Part shown: positions 32,691 to 40,262 of the stretch, in pieces
How positions within the stretch are numbered: the first letter of the stretch is position 1
Layout: every line of letters begins with the position of its first letter
From: Ruthenibacterium avium
Lineage (GTDB): Bacteria; Bacillota; Clostridia; Oscillospirales; Ruminococcaceae
Direction of reading: 5' to 3'
NCBI GenBank assembly: GCA_019118905.1
Contig: DWYA01000096.1
Coordinates: forward strand, 1-64,000
DNA: 64,000 nucleotides
Program-made: the position numbers and the translations under genes
The notes under the pieces: model-generated
The model's input: only the letters and a program-made list of their open reading frames with translations
Told to the model about the DNA's origin: nothing
The model's database searches: none

Positions 32691-34331
32691 ATGTCAAAGC
32701 TGTTGATTGTTGGGGCAGGCGGTTTAGGCCGCATGATTGGTGAAGTGGCCGAAGCACAGGGCTGCTTTGAGAAAATTGATTTTTTAGATGACGCTGTACG
32801 CGGCGAGCATGTTGTGGGAAAATGCGCCGACTACACCGTGTTAAAAAAGGATTATGAGCAGGCCGTTGCTGCGTTCGGAGATAACCGGCTTCGTCTTGCA
32901 TGGACGAAGCGTCTCTTGGAGGCAGGCTATGGGGTACCCTGCATTATTCATCCCACCGCGGTGATCAGCCCGTCTGCGGAGCTCGGGCAGGGCTGTTTAA
33001 TTTTGCAAAGCGCCATTGTCAACACACGCGCTCGGTTGGGGATGGCGTGTCTTGTCAATTCCGGTGCCATTGTAGACCATGACGCCGTGCTGGGGCGTGC
33101 CGTGCATGTCAATCTGCAAACAGTGGTAAAGGCATGGGCCATGCTGCCCACGGTGCGCCGCACCGAGGCTGCCGATGTGGTTTATGCCGAGCGCCGTGCC
33201 ATTGACGGTGTGAACGACCGCAATTTGGAGGATGCGCTCTTTGAGTTTAAGCTGGGCGAAGTGGCAAGCTATGTGAAGCCGTTCGGCTCGGGACACATCA
33301 ATGATACCTACGCGGTATATATCAACGAAAACGGCGCGGAGGAGCTGCGCTATGTGATTCAGCGCATCAATACCGAGGTGTTTAAAAAGCCCCGTGAGGT
33401 GATGGAAAATATTTTCGGCGTTACGGAGTTTTTGCGCCGCAGAGCGTTGGAGCGCGGCGGTGACCCGGACCGTGAAACGCTGAATTATATCAAAACGCGC
33501 ACAGGCGACAACTATTTTGAAGATGCCGACGGCGGCCCTTGGCGCTGCTATAACTTTATTCCCGATTCCATCTGCATTGAAAGTGTGCGTGACCCGCAGG
33601 ACTTCTACAATTCCGCAAAAAGCTTTGGCGGATTTTTGCGGGAGCTGGGGGAGTATCCTGCCGACACCCTGCATGAGACAATTGAAAAGTTTCACGATAC
33701 ACGCAAGCGCTACGCCGATTTTGAGCGCGCGCTGGAACGGGACGTGAAAGGCCGGGCCAAGCAGTGCCGCCGCGAAATTGAGTTTGTGCAGCGTCACCGG
33801 GATGACTGTGCCGTTTTGATGGATTTATTGGAACGCGGCGAGCTGCCGCTTCGTGTCACGCACAACGACACCAAGCTGAACAATATTTTGTTCGATGAAA
33901 AGACGGGTGAGGGGCTTTGCGTGATTGACCTCGACACCATTATGCCGGGCCTTGCGCTGAACGACTACGGCGACTCCATTCGCTTCGGCGCGTCCAGCGC
34001 TGCCGAGGATGAACCGGATTTGGACAAGGTTCACTTTGTGCCGGAACTGTTTGAAGCGTATACAAAAGGTTATCTGGAAGCGGCGGGCGATGTGCTGACC
34101 GCGAAAGAAAAAGAGTATTTGCCGTGGGGTGCAAAGCTGATGACGCTGGAATGCGGCATTCGCTTTTTGACGGATTACTTGCAGGGCGACACCTATTTTA
34201 AAGTATCGCGTCCGAAGCAGAATTTGGAGCGTGCGCGCACGCAGTTTAAGCTGGTGGACGATATGGAACACGCTTGGCAGCAAATGCAGGAGATTGTAGC
34301 AAAGTATTGCAAAGGGGAGGAAAAAGAATGA
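32691..34331 (+). CDS. NeuD-like acyltransferase fused to an APH/NahK-like sugar kinase
   Basis: A 546-aa two-domain protein in a single frame. Residues 1-175 repeat the NeuD-like fold (LLIVGAGGLGRMIGEV; NSGAIVDHDAVLGRAVHVN). Residues about 190-540 are an aminoglycoside-phosphotransferase-fold kinase of the N-acetylhexosamine 1-kinase/mucin-desulfatase-associated group: YVKPFGSGHINDTYAVY as nucleotide loop, catalytic HND (391-393) with TKLNN, and metal-binding IDLD (Asp413). It lies 12 bases after the stand-alone acyltransferase and overlaps the next gene by ATGA. A role in phosphorylating and acylating an amino sugar is the simplest inference. Confidence 0.85.
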   Translation: MSKLLIVGAGGLGRMIGEVAEAQGCFEKIDFLDDAVRGEHVVGKCADYTVLKKDYEQAVAAFGDNRLRLAWTKRLLEAGYGVPCIIHPTAVISPSAELGQGCLILQSAIVNTRARLGMACLVNSGAIVDHDAVLGRAVHVNLQTVVKAWAMLPTVRRTEAADVVYAERRAIDGVNDRNLEDALFEFKLGEVASYVKPFGSGHINDTYAVYINENGAEELRYVIQRINTEVFKKPREVMENIFGVTEFLRRRALERGGDPDRETLNYIKTRTGDNYFEDADGGPWRCYNFIPDSICIESVRDPQDFYNSAKSFGGFLRELGEYPADTLHETIEKFHDTRKRYADFERALERDVKGRAKQCRREIEFVQRHRDDCAVLMDLLERGELPLRVTHNDTKLNNILFDEKTGEGLCVIDLDTIMPGLALNDYGDSIRFGASSAAEDEPDLDKVHFVPELFEAYTKGYLEAAGDVLTAKEKEYLPWGAKLMTLECGIRFLTDYLQGDTYFKVSRPKQNLERARTQFKLVDDMEHAWQQMQEIVAKYCKGEEKE

Positions 34332-35593
34332 AAATTGAAACCAAATGTTTAAAAGAGGGGTATCACCCCAAAAACGGCGAGCCGAAGGCACTGCCGATTT
34401 ATCAAAGCACCACCTACGTTTATGATTCCGCCGAGCAAATCGGCAATCTGTTTGATTTAAGCGAAGCGGGACATATGTATTCCCGTATTTCCAACCCGAC
34501 GGTGGATGCTGTCGAACAAAAAATTGCCGCTTTAGAGGGCGGTGTTGGTGCGCTTTGCACCACTTCGGGACAGGCTGCCGTTCTGTTGGCTGTGCTGAAT
34601 CTCTGCTCGGCGGGCGATCATGTGGTAGCGGTGTCCACCATTTACGGCGGCAGCATCAACCTGCTGGGCGTAACGCTGAAACGCATGGCCATTTCCTGCA
34701 CATGGGTAGACCCGACTGCCGCTCCCGAGGAACTGGACAAGGCATTCCAGCCCAATACCAAACTGGTGTTTGGCGAAACCTTGGCAAATCCCGCATTAAC
34801 AGTGCTGGACATTGAAAAATTTGCCCGTGCCGCACATCGCCACGACGTGCCGCTTGTTGTTGACAACACGTTCGCAACGCCGGTTTTGTGCCGCCCGTTT
34901 GAATGGGGAGCGGATATTGTTGTTCACTCGACCAGCAAATATATGGACGGCCACGCCGTGCAAATCGGCGGCGTGATTGTCGATTCCGGCAAATTTGACT
35001 GGACAAACGGCAAATTCCCCGATCTGTGTACCCCGGACGAAAGCTATCATGGCGTTGTTTATACCGAGCAGTTCGGCGCAGCTGCTTATATCACGAAAGC
35101 GCGTGTTCAGCTGATGCGCGACTTCGGCGTGTATCCTTCGGCACAGGCTGCCTTTTTGCTGAATTTGGGCTTGGAAACCCTGCCGGTGCGTATCGAGCGC
35201 CATTGCAGCAACGCTTTGCGGGCCGCCCAGTTCTTGCAGGCTTCCGACAAGGTGGAAAGCGTGAATTATCCCGGTTTGCCGGAAAGCCCGTATCACGCTT
35301 TGGCACAAAAGTATCTGCCGAACGGATGCAGCGGCGTAATCTCCTTCTGCGTGAAAGGCGGGCGCGACGCCGCCGTGCGTTTCATTGACCATGTGCAGAT
35401 GATTAACAATCTGGTTCATGTGGCCGATATCTGCACCTGTGTTTTGCATCCGGCTTCCTCCACCCATCGTCAGCTCACGGATGAACAGCTGGTGGCGGCG
35501 GGCATTACACCGGGCTTGATTCGTCTGTCCGTTGGTTTGGAGCACATCGACGACATTCTCGCCGATTTGCAGCGCGCTTTGGATGCTGTGTAA
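34328..35593 (+). CDS. O-acetylhomoserine sulfhydrylase / Cys-Met metabolism PLP enzyme
   Basis: A 421-aa pyridoxal-phosphate enzyme of the MetY/cystathionine gamma-synthase family. Motifs: PIYQSTTYVYDSAEQ, YSRISNPTVDAVEQKIAALEGG, active-site Lys in VVHSTSKYMDGH, and C-terminal RLSVGLEHIDDIL. The length and the HSTSKYMDGHA motif favour O-acetylhomoserine (thiol) lyase over cystathionine lyases. ATG 34328 overlaps the previous stop (ATGA), with AAAGGGGAGG just upstream, so it is cotranslated with the kinase fusion. Makes homocysteine from O-acetylhomoserine and sulfide. Confidence 0.9.
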   Translation: MKIETKCLKEGYHPKNGEPKALPIYQSTTYVYDSAEQIGNLFDLSEAGHMYSRISNPTVDAVEQKIAALEGGVGALCTTSGQAAVLLAVLNLCSAGDHVVAVSTIYGGSINLLGVTLKRMAISCTWVDPTAAPEELDKAFQPNTKLVFGETLANPALTVLDIEKFARAAHRHDVPLVVDNTFATPVLCRPFEWGADIVVHSTSKYMDGHAVQIGGVIVDSGKFDWTNGKFPDLCTPDESYHGVVYTEQFGAAAYITKARVQLMRDFGVYPSAQAAFLLNLGLETLPVRIERHCSNALRAAQFLQASDKVESVNYPGLPESPYHALAQKYLPNGCSGVISFCVKGGRDAAVRFIDHVQMINNLVHVADICTCVLHPASSTHRQLTDEQLVAAGITPGLIRLSVGLEHIDDILADLQRALDAV

Positions 35594-35626
35594 ACTGAAC
35601 CGTATTTTGCAGCAATACAATAAAGA

Positions 35627-35827
35627 GAGGCACAGGACCCTTGCGGTCATGTGCCTCAGTTTGTCGAAAAAGCTTTGCTTTTTCACAAACTTTGTCCCTA
35701 TTTCAAATGGAAAAGAGGGCTAGCCCCCTTTTCCAAGCCTTTTTCCCCTTGCAGCCTAGGTTCTTTCTGAATGAGGCGGCAGTTTTTCGACAGTCTCAGG
35801 CACACGACCCTTGCGGTCATGTGCCTC
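35627..35827. repeat. Duplicated terminator hairpin flanking a small inverted-repeat insert
   Basis: The hairpin GAGGCACAnGACC-CTTGC-GGTCATGTGCCTC occurs twice, at 35627-35657 and 35797-35827, nearly identical. Between them is a 139-base segment whose ends are inverted (TGTCGAAAAA near 35663, TTTTTCGACA near 35785). The second hairpin is followed by TTTT and ends the minus- or plus-strand convergent transcripts. The layout suggests duplication of a terminator with, or by, a small mobile insert. Confidence 0.6.
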
Positions 35828-35843
35828 TTTTCGTGTTCGTGCG

Positions 35844-36341
35844 TCAGCCCTCAAAGCTGCGCCCTGCCTTGAAATCTTCTTCCAGCTTCTGCATGGTCTC
35901 CGGCTTCAAATGACGCTCGGCAAACGGATATACCGCTCCGTTTTCCTTTGCGATATGACGGCGCAGAAGATACACATACTCCATCGTGTGTGCCAAAACG
36001 TCAAGCTTTGCATCGGCGCTTTTGGTTTCCTCATAAGCGTGTACGGCCTTTTCCAATTCGCTGACTGTTAAGCGCGCCATATCATGCTCTACCAGCATTC
36101 CGTGCTGCACCAAATTTTCTGCCGCCGGGCCAAGCTCCTTCACCATCGCGCGAAACAGCAAGCGCTCCTCTTTTTGATGATGCTCCTTGTCGGCATACTC
36201 CCGGATGTGGCGGATAGCGTCATAAAATTCCTGTGCGTCAAAGGTGCCGTGTTCCATCAGCGCAACACATTTTTGCTGAAGCGTTTCGATAAATGCGGCA
36301 ATTTTCTCGTGCTCGTCATACAAGGTTTCCATCAAAGTCAT
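35844..36341 (-). CDS. Hemerythrin-domain protein
   Basis: A 165-aa four-helix hemerythrin-like protein. Iron-ligand motifs are in place: DEHEKI near the N-terminus, DKEHHQKEERLLF (about residues 52-64), EHDMARL and RRHIAKENGAVYPFAERHL. Such proteins bind a di-iron centre and sense or handle oxygen or nitric oxide in anaerobes. AAAGGAG precedes ATG 36341. It is the second gene after 36344-36907, 2 bases apart, and probably expressed under the divergent Crp/Fnr regulator. Confidence 0.88.
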   Translation of the reverse strand: MTLMETLYDEHEKIAAFIETLQQKCVALMEHGTFDAQEFYDAIRHIREYADKEHHQKEERLLFRAMVKELGPAAENLVQHGMLVEHDMARLTVSELEKAVHAYEETKSADAKLDVLAHTMEYVYLLRRHIAKENGAVYPFAERHLKPETMQKLEEDFKAGRSFEG

Positions 36342-36343
36342 GG

Positions 36344-36907
36344 TTAGGACTCCTTTCTAATTTCAAACTGTGTTTCACCGGGACGGTTTTGCACAAAGCC
36401 TTTTTCGGCGCAGTAAGCGGCCTGCCAAGCGCTTCTCAGCGGTAAATAAAGCGGGGCTTGCGGGTGCATTCGGCTGTCCAGCGTAATCGAAAGCGTGTCG
36501 CCCTCTGTGCGCACCACGCATCCGCCGTCACAGGGCATTCCATCCAGCCAATAACGTTCCAGCTGCTGCCAAAGCGCCGTGATGTCGTCAGCGTGGGGTG
36601 CGGCTTTCGCTTGCTCACTGCCGAGCGCTGCGGCATACTGTACGGCTTCCTGTGCATGTTCGTTCAAGCAGTTCAGCACTGCGCCAAGCTGAGCTTGTGC
36701 ATTGTTGACCAAGGTGCTCAGTGAGCCATGAATATTGCCAAGGTCTAAGATGTCTTCCAAAGTGCCCTGCGCAAGCGGATACTCCTTTTCGGCTTGCTGC
36801 CACACTTCTTCACAGCCGAATTTCTGCGCCAAAGCTTTGGCAACGGATGCAGTGTGCTGCACTTTGCCGTACATTTTATAATGAATTGGGCCTAATACTA
36901 AGCTCAT
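36344..36907 (-). CDS. Conserved-looking protein of unknown function next to hemerythrin
   Basis: A 187-aa soluble protein not assigned to a family with confidence. It begins SLVLGPIHYKMYGKVQHT and has a central helical part (VQYAAALGSEQAKAA) and three Cys. No signal peptide or membrane segment. It has a ribosome site (GGGGAGGA before ATG 36907) and forms a two-gene operon with the hemerythrin gene, divergent from a Crp/Fnr-type regulator, so a role in oxidative or nitrosative stress sensing is suggested by context only. Confidence 0.65.
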   Translation of the reverse strand: MSLVLGPIHYKMYGKVQHTASVAKALAQKFGCEEVWQQAEKEYPLAQGTLEDILDLGNIHGSLSTLVNNAQAQLGAVLNCLNEHAQEAVQYAAALGSEQAKAAPHADDITALWQQLERYWLDGMPCDGGCVVRTEGDTLSITLDSRMHPQAPLYLPLRSAWQAAYCAEKGFVQNRPGETQFEIRKES

Positions 36908-36943
36908 AAAGCAGTCCTCCCCAAATGTAAAATATGACTTTCT

Positions 36944-36971
36944 TTGATTGACTTTTCGCCGTAATTATACT
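36944..36971 (+). promoter_or_regulatory. Promoter of the Crp/Fnr regulator gene
   Basis: TTGATT (36944-36949), 16-base spacer, TATACT (36966-36971). Confidence 0.55.
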
Positions 36972-36991
36972 AAAATCAAAGCAAATTGTAT

Positions 36992-37005
36992 GTTGTATAT
37001 ACAAC
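36992..37005. promoter_or_regulatory. 14-bp perfect palindrome, candidate Crp/Fnr operator
   Basis: GTTGTATATACAAC lies 21 bases past the -10 element and 19 bases before the start codon of the regulator, fitting autoregulation. Symmetry is perfect. Confidence 0.55.
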
Positions 37006-37024
37006 GGAAAGGAGCGTCTTAGCA

Positions 37025-37699
37025 GTGGACAGTGCATTGCTGCAAAAAAGCCCGCTGTTTGCAGGAATTACCCCCGAGGAAATCGAGCGCTTGCTGCATT
37101 GTCTGGGAGGGCGTGTCAAATCATACGGAAAAGGCGATTTTATTTTTCACGCGGGTGCTGTGCTGCACCAAATCGGATTGGTCATAAGCGGCAAGGTGCA
37201 GGTGGTAAAAGAGGATTATTGGGGAAACCGGCTGATTTTTTCCAGCATGGAACAAGGCCAGCTGTTTGGAGAGTCCTATGCCTGCTTGCAAAAAGAGCCT
37301 TTGGAAGTCAGCATTGTTTCTGCAACCGACTCTCAGATTTTGTTTTTGGATTTGGAGCACGCGCTTTCGGTGTGCACCTGCGCTTGTGGGTGTCACACGC
37401 GCCTGATTCGCAACTTGATGACCATTTTGGCAAAGCATAACCTCAATTTGACGCGAAAGGTGCAGCACATGGGGCAAAAAACAACGCGCGAAAAGCTGCT
37501 GGCCTATTTATGGTCAATTTCGCAAAAGGAGCAATCAGAGGAATTTGATATTCCTTACAACCGCCAAGAGCTGGCCGACTATTTAGCGGTGGACCGCAGC
37601 GCGATGTCTGCCGAGCTGAGCCGGATGAAAGCCGAAGGGCTGGTAGAATTTCACAAAAACCATTTTCGTTTAACGGAACATTCCATGGAAGATTTTTAA
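37025..37699 (+). CDS. Crp/Fnr-family transcriptional regulator
   Basis: A 224-aa regulator with an N-terminal cyclic-nucleotide-type beta-roll (residues about 15-125) and a C-terminal helix-turn-helix (YNRQELADYLAVDRSAMSAELSRM, about 178-201). The Cys-rich loop CTCACGCH between the domains (about 119-126) is unusual and may bind a metal, heme or Fe-S. GTG 37025 is used because AAAGGAG (37008-37014) lies 10 bases upstream. It is divergent from the unknown gene and hemerythrin, so it is a candidate regulator of their response to oxygen or nitric oxide. Confidence 0.85.
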   Translation: MDSALLQKSPLFAGITPEEIERLLHCLGGRVKSYGKGDFIFHAGAVLHQIGLVISGKVQVVKEDYWGNRLIFSSMEQGQLFGESYACLQKEPLEVSIVSATDSQILFLDLEHALSVCTCACGCHTRLIRNLMTILAKHNLNLTRKVQHMGQKTTREKLLAYLWSISQKEQSEEFDIPYNRQELADYLAVDRSAMSAELSRMKAEGLVEFHKNHFRLTEHSMEDF

Positions 37700-37763
37700 G
37701 CAGGGAAAATGCGGTGTGTGCGCCGCTGAGGATACCGGTATTGCCGTAAAAGGAGAAAGTAAG

Positions 37764-38504
37764 ATGAAACATTTACTGGAAATTTGTGTGGATTCGGTAG
37801 AATCTGCCAAAAGTGCTGCCCAAGGCGGCGCCGACCGTTTGGAACTGTGTGCCAACTTGATAATCGGAGGAACCTCGCCCGACCCCGCTATGATTCGCTT
37901 GGTTCAGCGCGAAGTGCAAATTCCGGTGCGGGTTTTGCTGCGTCCGCGCTTTGGTGATTTTTGTTTTACCGATTATGAAAAGGAAATGCAGCTGATGCAG
38001 ATTGAGCAGTGCCGCAAGCTGGGCGTGGATGGCATTGTCATTGGTGCGCTGCTGCCTGACGGCCATTTGGACGAGGAATTTTTGCGCCGGTGTGCCGACG
38101 CGGCAGGAGAGATGGGCCTGACTTTGCACCGCGCTTTTGACGTTTGCGCCGATGCCGAACGCGCTTTGGAAACGGCCGTTTCGATTGGATTTGACACCAT
38201 TTTAACGTCGGGACAAGCGGCCAAGGCCATTGAGGGGCAAGCGTGTTTGGAGCGCCTTTGCAAGCAGGCAAAGAGCCGCGTGACCATCATGGCGGGCAGC
38301 GGCGTAAACCCGGACAACATGCCGCAGCTGGCAAAAGCGGGCATTTGCACCTTCCACTTTTCGGCAAAAAAACGCGCCGAAAGCCCGATGGAGTACCGCG
38401 CCGAAGGCATTCCCATGGGCTTGCCGGTAGCGGATGAATACTTGCGCGAATATGCGGACAGCGCCGAGGTGGCGCGTGCAAAACGTGTTTTGACACAGCT
38501 GTAA
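37764..38504 (+). CDS. cutC: CutC family protein
   Basis: A 246-aa TIM-barrel protein. The family start MKHLLEICVDSVESA and the motifs GGADRLELCANLIIGGTSP (residues about 18-36) and RVLLRPRFGDFCFTDYE are typical; the barrel end reads AGSGVNPDNM. CutC was linked to copper homeostasis, though its enzymatic role is unclear. AGGAGAAAG precedes ATG 37764. No metal genes adjoin it; the gene follows the Crp/Fnr regulator by 64 bases. Confidence 0.9.
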   Translation: MKHLLEICVDSVESAKSAAQGGADRLELCANLIIGGTSPDPAMIRLVQREVQIPVRVLLRPRFGDFCFTDYEKEMQLMQIEQCRKLGVDGIVIGALLPDGHLDEEFLRRCADAAGEMGLTLHRAFDVCADAERALETAVSIGFDTILTSGQAAKAIEGQACLERLCKQAKSRVTIMAGSGVNPDNMPQLAKAGICTFHFSAKKRAESPMEYRAEGIPMGLPVADEYLREYADSAEVARAKRVLTQL

Positions 38505-38646
38505 CCGCCCGGCCTAAGTTTGGGAAAATAAGCCGTGAAGGATACATGAAATATACATAAAGTGCGTAAAATTTTGTAGTTTGCACAAAATTCTGTCATT
38601 TTTTATATGGAAGTGTCTAAAAAATAAGGCGAAATCGGTTTTTTAA

Positions 38647-38675
38647 TTGACATTTTACACAAAGATTGCTACACT
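38647..38675 (+). promoter_or_regulatory. Promoter of the antiterminator-PTS cluster
   Basis: TTGACA (38647-38652), 17-base spacer, TACACT (38670-38675). Transcription would begin just before the antiterminator target at 38694. Confidence 0.8.
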
Positions 38676-38693
38676 GTAAATAGACAAAACAGT

Positions 38694-38721
38694 GGGTTGT
38701 TACTGTACGGCAGGCAAGACC
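38694..38721 (+). promoter_or_regulatory. RAT site (ribonucleic antiterminator target)
   Basis: The 28-base stretch runs GGGTTGTTACTG, TACG, GCAGGCAAGACC, matching the RAT consensus recognised by BglG/LicT/GlcT RNA-binding domains. It overlaps the left arm of the terminator at 38716-38770, so binding would prevent termination. Confidence 0.85.
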
Positions 38722-38770
38722 ATACCTTGAGCGTTCGGCTGTATCACAGCTGCTTTGGGTGTGGTCTTTT
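38716..38770 (+). terminator. Leader terminator overlapped by the RAT site
   Basis: AAGACCATACC pairs with GGGTGTGGTCTT, followed by a T-run. It lies between the promoter and the antiterminator gene and is the controlled attenuator. Confidence 0.85.
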
Positions 38771-38809
38771 TTAGTTTCCGGCAAGAATTGTCTTTGAGGA
38801 GCATACATA

Positions 38810-39664
38810 ATGAGAGTGACAAAAACAATCAATAACAACGTGGTATGCTGTGTAGACGATGCCGGGCGCGAGGCAATTGCCATGGGGCGAGGGCTGGGCT
38901 TTATGCTGCGGGCAGGCGCAGAGCTGGACGAAGCACAGGCGGAAAAGATTTTTCGCATGGAAACCAGTGAAGAACAGCGCCGCTTGAGCGAATTGTTTTC
39001 CCGTTTAGACCCCCAGCAGATTGAGCTGTGCAGTAAAATTGTGGACTACGCTTCCGAGGAGCTGGGCAGGCGGCTCTGCGCCAGCATCTATTTAACGCTG
39101 ACAGACCATTTGTGTTTTGCTTTGGAACGGCTGCGCAATGGGGAGGTGTTTCAAAACCCGTTGCTTGCCGAGGTGAGAACCTTTTACCCGCGTGAGTATG
39201 CGGTGGGCAAATTCGCGCTGGCGCTTTTGCAGCGCACGCTGGGCGCTGTGTTTCCAGACGATGAAGCCGCCAGTATTGCCATGCACATTGTCAATGCGGA
39301 ATATGAAACGTCTATCAGCAATACACTGCGTATTACACAGGCGCTGCACGATATTGTCAAGACACTCAAGGGTTGGCCCGGGCTGGGCTTTTCCGACGAA
39401 AGCATTTTTTACGATGAGTTCACGGTGCATTTAAAATTTTTGGTGCTTCGAGCGTTTTCCGGCAAATGTCAAACGCAGGAGGAGGCCGTCTTTGTACGGG
39501 CGGTGCGCCGGTGTTATCCGCTGGAATTTCACTGTGTCGAACAAATTACACAGGGCCTTTCCAAACGAAGCGGAACACAGCTGCCCGATGCAGAGCTGGC
39601 GCATTTAGCAGCGGCATTACACCGCACTTGTGTGCGGCCAATGCAGGGAGAAAAGAGAGGATGA
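38810..39664 (+). CDS. BglG/LicT/GlcT-family transcriptional antiterminator
   Basis: A 284-aa antiterminator: N-terminal RNA-binding CAT domain (residues 1-55, with TKTINNNVVCCVDDAG and MGRGLGF) and two PTS-regulation domains (about 65-170 and 175-280) with the expected regulatory His residues (LTDHLCF; SIAMHIVNAEY). A RAT site and terminator in its own leader show autoregulation. It is followed by IIA, EI, HPr and EIICB genes and therefore probably adjusts their expression to sugar supply. TTGAGGAG precedes ATG 38810. Confidence 0.92.
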   Translation: MRVTKTINNNVVCCVDDAGREAIAMGRGLGFMLRAGAELDEAQAEKIFRMETSEEQRRLSELFSRLDPQQIELCSKIVDYASEELGRRLCASIYLTLTDHLCFALERLRNGEVFQNPLLAEVRTFYPREYAVGKFALALLQRTLGAVFPDDEAASIAMHIVNAEYETSISNTLRITQALHDIVKTLKGWPGLGFSDESIFYDEFTVHLKFLVLRAFSGKCQTQEEAVFVRAVRRCYPLEFHCVEQITQGLSKRSGTQLPDAELAHLAAALHRTCVRPMQGEKRG

Positions 39665-39670
39665 GCGAAG

Positions 39671-40165
39671 ATGGGATTTTTAGATAAGCTTTTTTCGGGA
39701 AAACACGAGGATTTTGTTTTGGGCAGCCCGGTGAAGGGCGAGGCCGTACCCGTCAGCGAGGTGAGCGACCCGACGTTTGGCGACGGTATTTTAGGCCAAG
39801 GCGTGGCGATTAAACCGTCGGCCAATCGTGTGTGCGCCCCGTGCGATGGCGTTGTCGAAATGATGTTTGATACCGCACATGCCGTTTCCCTGCGGGCGGA
39901 AAACGGCGCGGAAGTTTTAATCCATGTGGGTTTGGAAACCGTTACTTTAAAGGGTGAGCACTTCAAAGCGCTGGCAAAATCGGGCGACCATGTGACCAAG
40001 GGTCAGCCGTTGATTGAGTACGAGCGTGAGGCTTTGGCGGAAAAAGGCTTCGACACCATTATTCCTGTTGTGATTTGCAACACGGAGGAGTTTGAGCGTG
40101 TGACGCCGCTGACCGGAGCGGTAAACGAGGGCGACCCCATTTTGAAGCTGGGACAAAAGAAATAA
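39671..40165 (+). CDS. PTS glucose-family IIA component
   Basis: A 164-aa EIIA-Glc/crr-like phosphocarrier. The phosphorylated His lies in VLIHVGLETVTLKGEHF, with the second active-site His near the following GDHVTKGQ. It passes phosphate from HPr to the IIB domain of the sugar permease. AGAGAGGATGAGCGAAG precedes ATG 39671, which starts 6 bases after the antiterminator stop. The EIICB at 42332 has no IIA domain, so this is its likely partner. Confidence 0.93.
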   Translation: MGFLDKLFSGKHEDFVLGSPVKGEAVPVSEVSDPTFGDGILGQGVAIKPSANRVCAPCDGVVEMMFDTAHAVSLRAENGAEVLIHVGLETVTLKGEHFKALAKSGDHVTKGQPLIEYEREALAEKGFDTIIPVVICNTEEFERVTPLTGAVNEGDPILKLGQKK

Positions 40166-40262
40166 TTAAAAATGCCGAGCATAGCTTCCTGGGGCGTTTC
40201 TTGATTTTCAAAACGCCCCGAATCACAAAGAAGCGCACAGGCTTGCACAAAGGAGTGAGAGC

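Noticed and set aside
40191..40220. GGGGCGTTT/AAACGCCCC hairpin before ptsI taken as a terminator
   Set aside because: No T-run follows on the plus strand; more likely an intercistronic mRNA structure.
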